The notes beneath the pieces were generated by a model. That model was not told the origin of the DNA. It saw only the letters and a program-made list of their open reading frames with translations, and did no database searches. A stretch of 64,000 bases of DNA, from the NCBI RefSeq assembly GCF_040796495.1, contig NZ_JBFNQN010000006.1:62001-126000 (forward strand), written 5' to 3'. Every line of letters begins with the position of its first letter. Position 1 is the stretch's first letter. The translations under genes were made by a program, and so were the position numbers. Shown piece after piece: positions 52,610 through 60,538 of this stretch. The stretch is from Kineococcus endophyticus (lineage in GTDB: Bacteria; Actinomycetota; Actinomycetes; Actinomycetales; Kineococcaceae).

Positions 52610-53974
52610 GTGCCGGTCGTGACCGACCCGTCCGTGCCCGGGGTCGTGCACCTCGACCTCGACGCGTTCTTCGCCGCCGTCGAGCAGCGGGACAAGCCGT
52701 CGCTGCGGGGGAAACCGGTCGTCGTCGGCGGGACCGGTGGGCGCGGTGTGGTGTCCACGGCGAGCTACGAGGCCCGCGCGTTCGGGATCGGCTCGGCGAT
52801 GCCGACGGCCCGGGCCCGGCGGTTGTGCCCGAACGCCGCCTACCTCGGGGGCCGGTTCGAGGCCTACCGGGAGGTCTCCCGCCAGGTCATGGAACTGGCC
52901 CACGAGCTGTCGCCGCTCGTGGAGCCGCTGTCGCTGGACGAGGCGTTCGTCGACCTCTCCGCGGCGCACCCCGACCTCGACGTCGCCGCGGTCACCGCCA
53001 TCGCCGAGGACTTCCGGGCGGCCGTGCGGGCCAGGACCGGGCTGACCGTGTCGGTGGGTGCCGGAGCCAGCAAGCTCGTGGCCAAGATCGCCTCGGACCT
53101 GCGCAAACCCGATGCGCTCGTGGTCGTGCCGCCCGCGGAGCAGGAGGACCTGCTGGCGCCGATGAGCGTGCGGACGATCCCGGGTGTCGGCGCCGTCACG
53201 GGGGACCGGCTGGTCCGGGCGGGGTTGAAGACGATCGGTGCACTGGCGGCCGCGGACGAGGGGGAACTCGTCCGGATGCTGGGCAAGGCGCACGGCACGG
53301 CCCTGCTGGCCTTCGCGCGCGGGATCGACCCGCGGCCGGTGGTGGCCGAGCGCGAGGCGAAGTCCGTCTCGGCGGAGGAGACGTTCGCCGTCGACCTCAC
53401 CGACCGGCGGGACCTCGCGGAACGACTGCGGCGCATGGCCGACCGCGTGGCGGCGCGGCTCGCCGCGGCCGGGTTGTCGGGTCGGACGGTGACGGTCAAG
53501 GTGCGCCGGTACGACTTCTCGACGCTGAACCGCTCGCGCACCCTGGCGCACGCGACGAGTTCGGCGCGCGAGATCGTCCAGAACGCCACCGAACTCCTGG
53601 ACACCGTCGACGTCGCGGACGGCGTCCGGCTCCTCGGGGTGGGGGTGTCGGGGTTGAGCGAGTTCAGCCAGGCCGACCTGCTGGCGGACCTGGAGGACGC
53701 GGTGGAACCGGAGGCCGACGGGGCCCCGGCGGAGGAGGAACCGCTGGAGTCGCCGCAGCCCTACGGCCCGCCCGCGGCTCCGGGGTGGCGACCGGGACAG
53801 GACGTGCGGCACGAGGAGTTCGGGCCCGGCTGGGTCCAGGGATCGGGGGCGGGGCGCGTCACCGTACGGTTCGAGGGCCCGCACACCCCCGTCGGACGGA
53901 TCCGCACGTTCCGCGACGACGACTCCGCGCTGGCCCCTGCCGATCCGCCCGTCTTCGACCCGGAGCACCCGTGA
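52610..53974 (+). CDS. dinB: DNA polymerase IV (Y family)
   Basis: 454 residues. Catalytic residues are Asp16 (VHLDLDAFFAAVEQ) and Asp110-Glu111 (PLSLDEAFVDLS). The helix-hairpin-helix thumb is VRTIPGVGAVTGDRLVRAGL, and the little finger VTVKVRRYDFSTLNRSRTL. An extra C-terminal segment of about 60 residues (GQDVRHEEFGPGWVQGSGAG) is typical of actinobacterial DinB. No clear beta-clamp QLxLF peptide is seen. It bypasses DNA lesions. GTG at 52610. It is coupled to alkA by GTGA. Confidence 0.95.
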   Translation: MPVVTDPSVPGVVHLDLDAFFAAVEQRDKPSLRGKPVVVGGTGGRGVVSTASYEARAFGIGSAMPTARARRLCPNAAYLGGRFEAYREVSRQVMELAHELSPLVEPLSLDEAFVDLSAAHPDLDVAAVTAIAEDFRAAVRARTGLTVSVGAGASKLVAKIASDLRKPDALVVVPPAEQEDLLAPMSVRTIPGVGAVTGDRLVRAGLKTIGALAAADEGELVRMLGKAHGTALLAFARGIDPRPVVAEREAKSVSAEETFAVDLTDRRDLAERLRRMADRVAARLAAAGLSGRTVTVKVRRYDFSTLNRSRTLAHATSSAREIVQNATELLDTVDVADGVRLLGVGVSGLSEFSQADLLADLEDAVEPEADGAPAEEEPLESPQPYGPPAAPGWRPGQDVRHEEFGPGWVQGSGAGRVTVRFEGPHTPVGRIRTFRDDDSALAPADPPVFDPEHP

Positions 53975-54813
53975 AACTCCCCGTCCCCGGTGGCCTGGCC
54001 GCCGAGCCGCTGCGGCGGTTCCTCCTCGCGCACGCCCTGCCGGGCGCCGAGACCCACGTCGACGGGGTGCACCGGCGGGTGTTCTGGACCAGCCACGGTC
54101 CCGTCGAGGCGTCCGTCGACCTCGGGACGCAGGAGCGGTGCGACGTCGTGGTGCTCGACGGGCCGCACGCGGAGGAGGTGGCGCCGGTGGTGCGGCGCTG
54201 GCTCGACCTCGACGGCCACCAGGAGGAGGCCGAACGGCACCTGGCGCAGGACCCGCTGCTGGCGCCGCTCGTCGCGGCCAACCCCGGGCTGCGCGTGCCC
54301 CGCGCGGTGTCGGGGGCGGAGACGGCGCTCCTCACGGTCCTGGGCCAGCAGGTCTCCCTCGCCGCCGCGCGCACGTTCGCCGGTCGGCTCGTCGCCGCCT
54401 ACGGCGAGTCCGTGGACGCCCTGCGGGCCTTCCCCCGCCCGGACGTCCTCGCCGCGGCCGGACCGGACGCGATCCGCGCCGTCACCGGGGTGACGGGGGC
54501 GCGGGCCCGCACGCTGCACGTCCTGGCGCAGACCCTCGCGGACGGTCTGGACCTGGACAACGTCGCCGCCGTGGACCCGGTGACCGCGCACGCCGAACTC
54601 CTCGCCCTGCCGGGCATCGGCCCGTGGACCGCGGACTACGTGGCGCTGCGCGTCCTCGGCGACGACGACGCGTTCCTGCCCTCCGACCTCGTGCTGCGCC
54701 GCGCCCTCGGCCGGACCACCGCGCGCGAGGCGCTGGCCCGGGCCGAGACGTGGCGCCCCTGGCGCGGGTACGCGCTGCTGCACCTGTGGACCGCCGAGGT
54801 CTTCGTGGACTGA
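53971..54813 (+). CDS. alkA: DNA-3-methyladenine glycosylase II
   Basis: 280 residues. An AlkA-type N-domain (1-105) is followed by the HhH-GPD fold: TVLGQQVSLAAARTFAGRLV, the hairpin LPGIGPWTADYVALRVLG, and the catalytic Asp in FLPSDLVLRRAL. It removes 3-methyladenine and other alkylated bases. Its GTG overlaps the dinB stop, so lesion bypass and base removal are made together. Expression likely follows dinB. Confidence 0.93.
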   Translation: MKLPVPGGLAAEPLRRFLLAHALPGAETHVDGVHRRVFWTSHGPVEASVDLGTQERCDVVVLDGPHAEEVAPVVRRWLDLDGHQEEAERHLAQDPLLAPLVAANPGLRVPRAVSGAETALLTVLGQQVSLAAARTFAGRLVAAYGESVDALRAFPRPDVLAAAGPDAIRAVTGVTGARARTLHVLAQTLADGLDLDNVAAVDPVTAHAELLALPGIGPWTADYVALRVLGDDDAFLPSDLVLRRALGRTTAREALARAETWRPWRGYALLHLWTAEVFVD

Positions 54814-54821
54814 GCGTTCGC

Positions 54822-54827
54822 TACGGT
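54822..54827 (+). promoter_or_regulatory. TACGGT -10 of a leaderless gene
   Basis: TACGGT followed by six bases and then the GTG of the SDR gene. Spacing places the transcript start at the start codon. No convincing -35. Confidence 0.5.
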
Positions 54828-54833
54828 GCGTCT

Positions 54834-55568
54834 GTGAAGGGAACCGTCGTCGTCACCGGTGGTAGTCGCGGCATCGGGGCGGCGGTGGTCCTCGCGCTCG
54901 CCGCGCGGGGCGTGCCGACCTGCTTCAGCTACTCCACCCACCAGGAGGCCGCGGACGTCGTCGCGGCGACGGCGGCTGACCTGGGCTCGCCCTCGATCGC
55001 CGTCCAGGCGGACGTGTCCGTCGAGTCCGACGTCAAGCGCCTGTTCTCCGCCGCGCAGGGCCTGGGCCCGGTGACGGGACTGGTGAACAACGCGGGGATC
55101 ACCGCACCGCAGTCGAGGGTCGTCGACCTGGACGTCGACCGGATCCGCCGGCTGCTCGACGTCAACGTCGTGGGGGCGTTCCTCTGCGCCCGTGAGGCCG
55201 TCAAGCACCTGACGGAGGCCGGCGGCGGGACGATCGTCAACGTCTCCAGCCGCGCCGCGGTCCTCGGCAGCCCGGGGGAGTACGTCGACTACGCCGCCTC
55301 CAAGGCCGCGGTCGACACCCTCACGGTCGGGCTCGCGCAGGAGGTCGCGGCCGACGGGATCCGCGTCGTCGGCGTCCGGCCGGGGTTGATCCGCACCGAC
55401 ATCCACGCCTCCTCGGGTGAGCCCGGACGCGTCGAGCGACTGCAGAAGACCGTCCCGATGGGGCGCGGCGGCGAGGCCGACGAGGTGGCCGAGGCCGTCG
55501 TCTGGTTGCTGTCGGACGCCGCCTCCTACGTCACGGGCACCACGCTCGACGTCTCCGGCGGCCGCTGA
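54834..55568 (+). CDS. SDR-family oxidoreductase
   Basis: 244 residues, classical SDR. TGGSRGIGAAVVLALAARG binds NAD(P), NNAGITAPQSRV is the structural motif, and the active site is Ser in IVNVSSRAAVLG with YVDYAASKAAV (YxxxK). GVRPGLIRTDIHASSGEPGR and ASYVTGTTLDVSGGR end the protein. It is similar to FabG-like or glucose 1-dehydrogenase-like enzymes; the substrate is unknown. The GTG at 54834 has a leaderless-type promoter. Confidence 0.92.
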   Translation: MKGTVVVTGGSRGIGAAVVLALAARGVPTCFSYSTHQEAADVVAATAADLGSPSIAVQADVSVESDVKRLFSAAQGLGPVTGLVNNAGITAPQSRVVDLDVDRIRRLLDVNVVGAFLCAREAVKHLTEAGGGTIVNVSSRAAVLGSPGEYVDYAASKAAVDTLTVGLAQEVAADGIRVVGVRPGLIRTDIHASSGEPGRVERLQKTVPMGRGGEADEVAEAVVWLLSDAASYVTGTTLDVSGGR

Positions 55569-55593
55569 CGCCGGCCCGCGGGACCCTGGAGCC

Positions 55594-56562
55594 GTGAGCA
55601 CCCGTCCCCCTCGCCGTCCGGACGTCACCGGGCTGGACCTCGTCGGTGGTCCCGAACCGCTGACCGTCACCCTCGCCGAGCACGACCCCCGCTGGGCGGA
55701 GGCGTTCCGCGAGCACCGCGCGCGCATCCTGGCCGCCCTGGCGGGGCAGGACGTGGACGTCGAGCACATCGGGTCGACGTCGGTGCCCGGCCTCGCCGCG
55801 AAACCCGTCGTCGACCTCGTCGTGGTCGTCGACGACGTCACGGCCGAGGAGGACTACCTCGACCCGCTCCTGGCCGCCGGGTACGTGCTGCGCGTGCGCG
55901 AACCCGGGCACCGGCTGGTCCGCACCCCGGAGCGGGACGTCCACGTGCACGTCTACGGCCGCGGCGACCGGGCGGTCGAGGAGTACCTGCTGCTGCGCGA
56001 CCACCTGCGGCGCGACGAGTCCGACCGGAGGCTCTACGAGTCGGTCAAGCGCGACCTCGTCGCACGCCGGTGGGAGGACACGAACGACTACGCGGACGCC
56101 AAGACGGAGGTGATCACGGCGATCAAGGAGCGGGCGCGAGCCGCGCGCGGGGTCCGCCACGTCCTCTTCGTCTGCGTCCGGAACGGGGGCAAGTCGCAGA
56201 TGGCGGCCGGACTGGCGCGGCGGGCGTTCGCCGAGGCCGGACTCGACGTCGCCGTGTCCTCGGCCGGAACCGCGGCCGGCACCACGCTGAACGCGCAGTC
56301 GGTGGAATCGCTGCTCGAGGTCGGCGTCGACGTCACGGCGGAGGTGCCGCGCCAGCTCACCGAGGACGACGTCCGGTCCGCCGACCTCGTCGTCGTGCTC
56401 GGTGCGGAGGCCCACGTGGAACCCCTCGGTGACACCCCCGTCGAGGTCTGGGAGACCGACGAACCGTCCGCGCGCGGCGTCGAGGGCCTCGAACGGATGC
56501 GACTCGTCCGCGACGACATCGCCGCCCGGATCACCGGACTGGTCGAGCGGTTGCGGCGCTGA
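55594..56562 (+). CDS. GrpB-domain / ArsC-like phosphatase-domain fusion
   Basis: 322 residues. Residues about 30-180 are a GrpB/nucleotidyltransferase-fold domain (VEHIGSTSVPGLAAKPVVDL, HVHVYGRGD). Residues 188-322 are a low-molecular-weight phosphatase/arsenate reductase domain with Cys194 in FVCVRNGGKSQMAAGLARR, VSSAGTAAGTTLN and RMRLVRDDIAARI. The P-loop has Lys200 where classic CX5R has Arg; the NGGKSQMA form is seen in an actinobacterial ArsC-like subgroup. The fusion is uncommon and may join nucleotide transfer with a thiol or phosphate step. There are no other ars genes nearby. Confidence 0.85.
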   Translation: MSTRPPRRPDVTGLDLVGGPEPLTVTLAEHDPRWAEAFREHRARILAALAGQDVDVEHIGSTSVPGLAAKPVVDLVVVVDDVTAEEDYLDPLLAAGYVLRVREPGHRLVRTPERDVHVHVYGRGDRAVEEYLLLRDHLRRDESDRRLYESVKRDLVARRWEDTNDYADAKTEVITAIKERARAARGVRHVLFVCVRNGGKSQMAAGLARRAFAEAGLDVAVSSAGTAAGTTLNAQSVESLLEVGVDVTAEVPRQLTEDDVRSADLVVVLGAEAHVEPLGDTPVEVWETDEPSARGVEGLERMRLVRDDIAARITGLVERLRR

Positions 56563-56844
56563 GGGTCCCGACGCCGCCCGACACGCAGCCGGCCGTCAGC
56601 GCGCCCGGCGGAACGGGACCACGACCGGTCCGCGGGACCCGGACGGCGCGCTCCCGACGGTGACCTCCGGAGGCACCTCGACGGTCTTCCCCGTCCCCCC
56701 GGTTCCAGGGGGTGCTCACTCGTGCGGACTGAGGGGGCGGTGGCGCGTCGCCACGGGGGGAGGTACGACGCGCCGCCGCCCTGCACGAACGAGCATACGG
56801 CTGCCCGTTCGGTCAGGGAGCGTTTCGGTGAGACCCGGCCCGGG

Positions 56845-57768
56845 TCAGGGAAGCAACAGGTCCCGCCGCGCCAGGACCACCTCGCGGAACGCCGCCGCCA
56901 CCCGCGGGAGCTCCTCGTCGCGCCGGACCAGTCCCAGCACGCGGGTGGAGGCCGGGCCGGTGAGCGGTCGTTCCACGACCCCGGCGAACGCCTCGGACGT
57001 GCCGCGCTGCGCCGCCGGCAGCAGGGCCACGCCGAGACCCGCGGCCACCAGGCCGCGCAGGGTGTGGCTGTCCTGCCCCTCGAACGCCACGCGGGGGACG
57101 ACGCCGTGGTGGGCGAAGAGCACCTCGGCGGCCTCGCGCAGCCCGTACCCGGGTTCGAACAGCACGAACTCCTCGTCCGCGACGGCCGCGAGGTCGACGG
57201 GACCCGCGACGGCGAGCGGGTGGTCCTCCGGGAACCCCACGACCAGGGGCTGCTCGACGAGCGGATCGCTGCGCAGGCCCGGGCGGTCCGGGACGGGGGA
57301 GGTGAGGACGAGGTCGACCTCCCCGGCGGTCAGCTGGTCCAGGACGCCGCCCGCCGCCCCCTGGTGGAGCTGGAACCGCACGCCGGGGTGCTCCTGCCGG
57401 AACGCCCGGACGAGCCCGGGGACGGCGGCCGCGCCCAGCGTGTGCAGGAACCCGAGCGAGACGCGGCCGGTGTCGACGGCGTCGTCGTCGCGGACGGTCC
57501 GCACCCCGCGGTCCAGCTCGGCCAGCGCCCGCCCGGCCACGTCCGCCAGCGCCCGCCCCGCGGCCGTCAGGCGGATGCCCCGGCCGTCCGGCACCACGAG
57601 GGGCACCCCGACCGCCCGCTGCACCCGGGCCAGCGCGCGACTCACCGTCGGCTGCTGCAACCCCAGCACCTCCGCCGCCCGGGTGACGTGCCGGGTCTCG
57701 CCGACGGCCGCGAGCACCCGCCACGGCCCCGCCAGAGCCTCCACCTGGTCCACCCGTGAAGTGTGCAT
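56845..57768 (-). CDS. LysR-family transcriptional regulator
   Basis: 307 residues. The N-terminal HTH is VLAAVGETRHVTRAAEVLGL, QQPTVSRALARVQRAVGVPL. The effector domain follows from about 90 (VSLGFLHTLGAAAVPGLVRA, GLVAAGLGVALLPAAQ). ATG at 57768; an in-frame GTG at 57753 follows CACACT by six bases and is a plausible leaderless start. It is divergent from an MFS exporter, like the YnfL/YnfM pair, and probably regulates it. The 282-bp gap downstream holds only a short GTGGCG-CGT-CGCCAC repeat. Confidence 0.92.
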   Translation of the reverse strand: MHTSRVDQVEALAGPWRVLAAVGETRHVTRAAEVLGLQQPTVSRALARVQRAVGVPLVVPDGRGIRLTAAGRALADVAGRALAELDRGVRTVRDDDAVDTGRVSLGFLHTLGAAAVPGLVRAFRQEHPGVRFQLHQGAAGGVLDQLTAGEVDLVLTSPVPDRPGLRSDPLVEQPLVVGFPEDHPLAVAGPVDLAAVADEEFVLFEPGYGLREAAEVLFAHHGVVPRVAFEGQDSHTLRGLVAAGLGVALLPAAQRGTSEAFAGVVERPLTGPASTRVLGLVRRDEELPRVAAAFREVVLARRDLLLP

Positions 57769-57789
57769 GATTCAGGCCCGATCGAGGCA

Positions 57790-57819
57790 TTGGACGCATG
57801 GGTCGACCGTTCCTACCGT
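57790..57819 (+). promoter_or_regulatory. Promoter of the MFS-sirtuin operon
   Basis: TTGGAC (57790-57795), an 18-bp spacer, then TACCGT (57814-57819), six bases before the GTG. This is the clearest sigma-70-type promoter in the window and predicts a leaderless mRNA. Confidence 0.7.
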
Positions 57820-57825
57820 CGAGGG

Positions 57826-59064
57826 GTGAGTCTCGACGCCCGCACCGGCACCCCGCCCTGGCTGGGGCACGAACGCGGCACCCCCGGCTACCGACGGATC
57901 GTCGTCGCGCTGTTCGCCGCCGGGGTCGCCACCTTCGCCCAGCTCTACTCGGTGCAGTCCGTGCTGCCGGCGCTCGCGGACGGTCTGCACCTCGGCGCCT
58001 CCGAGGCCGCCCTCGGAGTGTCCGTCGCGACCGGGGCGCTCGCCGTCTCGGTCGTCGGCTGGAGCGCCGTCGCCGACCGCGTCGGGCGGGTCCCCGCGAT
58101 GGTCGCCTCGGTCGTCCTGGCCAGCCTGCTCGGCCTCGCCGTCCCGCTGGCCGCCTCGCTCGGCCCGCTGCTCGTCCTGCGGGCCCTGCAGGGCGCCGCG
58201 CTCGGCGGGCTGCCCGCCGTCGCCATGGCCTACCTCGCCGAGGAGGTCCACGCCCGCGAGGTCGCGCTCGCCGCCGGGGCCTACGTCTCGGGGAACTCCG
58301 TCGGCGGGCTCACCGGCCGGATCGTGTCCTCCGGCGTCGCGGACCTGTTCGGCTGGCGGTGGGGCGTGGCCGCCGTCGCCCTCGTCGGGATCTCCGCGAC
58401 GGCCGTGTTCTGCCTCCTCGTCCCGCGGTCGCGGGGTTTCGTCCGGCACCGCCGCGTGACCGGCCCGCCGCTGCGGGACCGGTTGCGACGCGCGCTGTCC
58501 GACCCCGCGCTGCTCGTCCTCTACGCGCAGGCGCTGCTCCTCATGGGCGGGTTCGTCACGGTCTACAACTACCTCGGGTTCCGGCTCCTGCAGGCGCCGT
58601 TCTCCCTGTCCCAGACCGTCGTCGGGCTGCTGTTCGTCGTCTACCTCGCCGGCACGCTGAGCTCCTCGGTCGCCGGGCGCCTGGCTGCGCACGGCCGGCT
58701 GCGGGTGCTGCTGGGGTCCGTGGCGGTGTTCGCGGCGGGCTGCCTGTTGACGGTGTCGGCGCAGCTCGCGCTCGTCGTGGTCGGGCTGGTGCTGCTCACG
58801 GCCGGTTTCTTCGCCGCGCACGCCGTCGCCAGCGGATGGGTCGGGGCACGCGCCGAGCCGGGCGTGCGGGCGCAGGCCTCGGCGCTCTACACGTTCGCCT
58901 ACTACGCGGGCTCCAGCGTCGTCGGCTGGCTCGCGGGCTTCGCCTTCTCCGGCGGCGGCTGGGTCGTCGTGGTCGGCGTCGTCACGGCCCTCGCCGCCGT
59001 GGCCGCGGTCCTGGCGGCCCTGGGCCTGCGGGGTCGGACCCCGGCGGGCAGCATGGGGGCGTGA
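57826..59064 (+). CDS. MFS transporter, YnfM/Bcr-like
   Basis: 412 residues with 12 membrane segments. FAQLYSVQSVLPALADGLHL in helix 1, GWSAVADRVGRVPAMVAS (motif A) and LRALQGAALGGLPAVAMAYL are typical of the DHA1 YnfM branch. The likely function is export of a drug or metabolite. GTG at 57826 follows a good promoter. Its TGA overlaps the sirtuin GTG. Regulation by the divergent LysR is expected. Confidence 0.9.
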   Translation: MSLDARTGTPPWLGHERGTPGYRRIVVALFAAGVATFAQLYSVQSVLPALADGLHLGASEAALGVSVATGALAVSVVGWSAVADRVGRVPAMVASVVLASLLGLAVPLAASLGPLLVLRALQGAALGGLPAVAMAYLAEEVHAREVALAAGAYVSGNSVGGLTGRIVSSGVADLFGWRWGVAAVALVGISATAVFCLLVPRSRGFVRHRRVTGPPLRDRLRRALSDPALLVLYAQALLLMGGFVTVYNYLGFRLLQAPFSLSQTVVGLLFVVYLAGTLSSSVAGRLAAHGRLRVLLGSVAVFAAGCLLTVSAQLALVVVGLVLLTAGFFAAHAVASGWVGARAEPGVRAQASALYTFAYYAGSSVVGWLAGFAFSGGGWVVVVGVVTALAAVAAVLAALGLRGRTPAGSMGA

Positions 59065-59903
59065 TCGAGGAACTCGCCGACCTGGTCGGTGCGGGCGGAG
59101 TCTGCGTGCTCGAGGGCGCGGGCATGTCGACCGGATCGGGGATCCCCGACTACCGCGGCCCGAACGGCTCCCTGCAGCGGCACACGCCCATGACCTACCA
59201 GCAGTTCACCGGGTCGGCCGAGAACCGCCGCCGCTACTGGGGTCGCAGCCACGTCGGGTGGGAGCACTTCCGCCGGGCGCTGCCGAACGACGCGCACCGG
59301 ACCGTGGCCGCGCTGGAGCGGGCCGGCCTGGTGACGGGGGTCATCACCCAGAACGTCGACGGACTCGACCTCGCGGCCGGCACGCGCGAGGTCGTCGAAC
59401 TGCACGGCAACCTCGACCGCGTCGTCTGCCTGCACTGCGGCGAGGTCACCGACCGGGCCGAGCTCGCCGACCGCCTGACCGCCGCCAACCCGGGGTTCAC
59501 CGCCCGGGTCGAGGAGTTCCAGGCGCTCAACCCCGACGGCGACGCCGACCTCACCGACGCCCAGCTCGAGGGTTTCGCGACGGTGCCCTGCCGCCGGTGC
59601 GGCCAGGACGCGCTCAAGGCCGACGTCGTGTTCTTCGGTGAGACGGTGCCGAAGGACCGCGTCGAGCGGTGCTTCGACCTGCTCGACGCCTCTCGGTCCC
59701 TGCTCGTGCTGGGGTCCTCCCTCGCGGTCATGTCGGGCTACCGGTTCGTGCTGCACGCGGCCAAGCACGACCAGCCCGTGGCGATCGTGACGGCCGGTCC
59801 GACCCGGGGGGACGAGAAGGCGGCTGTCCGCCTCGACGCGTCCCTCCAGGACGTCCTGCCCGACCTGCGTCAGCGGCTCGGGCTCCGACGCGACTGGCCG
59901 TAG
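59061..59903 (+). CDS. Sir2-family NAD-dependent protein deacylase
   Basis: 280 residues. LEGAGMSTGSGIPDYRG (NAD binding), TQNVDGLDLAAG, catalytic His in VELHGNLDRVVC, and zinc cysteines CLHC and CRRC are all intact, as is LVLGSSLAVMSGYR. It removes acyl groups from lysine, making O-acyl-ADP-ribose. It is translated together with the MFS gene (GTGA), an unusual pairing. It overlaps the convergent aldolase by 34 bp. Confidence 0.94.
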   Translation: MIEELADLVGAGGVCVLEGAGMSTGSGIPDYRGPNGSLQRHTPMTYQQFTGSAENRRRYWGRSHVGWEHFRRALPNDAHRTVAALERAGLVTGVITQNVDGLDLAAGTREVVELHGNLDRVVCLHCGEVTDRAELADRLTAANPGFTARVEEFQALNPDGDADLTDAQLEGFATVPCRRCGQDALKADVVFFGETVPKDRVERCFDLLDASRSLLVLGSSLAVMSGYRFVLHAAKHDQPVAIVTAGPTRGDEKAAVRLDASLQDVLPDLRQRLGLRRDWP

Positions 59904-60538
59904 CCCGCCAGTCCCTCGGCGACGCGGGCGATCTCGTCCGCGGCCAGCGTCCGGACCGGCAGCCCGGTGGCCATGGCCCGCAGCTGCACGTCGCACACGT
60001 ACTCCAGGTAGGCCACCAGGCTCAGCGTCTTCGCCAGGTCGTTCCCGACGACGACCGCCCCGTGGTTCCCCATGAGCGCCGCGGTCCTGTCCCGCAGGGC
60101 ATCGGCGACACCCGTGGCGAGGTCGTCGGAACCGAACGTGGCGTACGGGGCGACGCGGATCCCGCCGCCGAACAGGGCCGTGTAGTAGTGCGACGCGGGC
60201 ACCTCGTCGACCAGGGTGGAGAGAGCGGTCGACGCCGGGGCGTGCGTGTGCACCACGGCCGTGTGGGCGGAACTCTCGTACACGGCCAGGTGCAGGGGGA
60301 GTTCGCTGGAGGGTTTCAGCGGGGCGTCGACGGGTTCGCCGTCCATGCGGTGCACGCCGACGTCGGCCCCCGTCATGGCCTCGTAGTCCAGCCCGCTGGG
60401 GGAGATCACGACGAGGTCGCCGACGCGCACCGACACGTTCCCGGCCGTACCGACGACGAGGCCGTCGCGGGCGAGCGCCTTGCAGGTGTCCGCGACCTGC
60501 TGCCGCACGGGCGCGAGGTCGTCCAGGGGCCGGTTCAC
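59870..60538 (-). CDS. Class II aldolase (fuculose/ribulose-phosphate aldolase type)
   Basis: 222 residues. GTAGNVSVRVGDLVVISPSG binds phosphate, the zinc site is HTHAPAST plus GNHGAVVVG, and the Glu near SSELPLHLAVY is the catalytic acid. It cleaves a 1-phosphorylated ketose to DHAP or similar plus an aldehyde. It is the last gene of a coupled operon (DeoR, kinase, dehydrogenase, aldolase) and so makes the final step. The sugar is unknown. Confidence 0.9.
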   Translation of the reverse strand: MNRPLDDLAPVRQQVADTCKALARDGLVVGTAGNVSVRVGDLVVISPSGLDYEAMTGADVGVHRMDGEPVDAPLKPSSELPLHLAVYESSAHTAVVHTHAPASTALSTLVDEVPASHYYTALFGGGIRVAPYATFGSDDLATGVADALRDRTAALMGNHGAVVVGNDLAKTLSLVAYLEYVCDVQLRAMATGLPVRTLAADEIARVAEGLAGYGQSRRSPSR

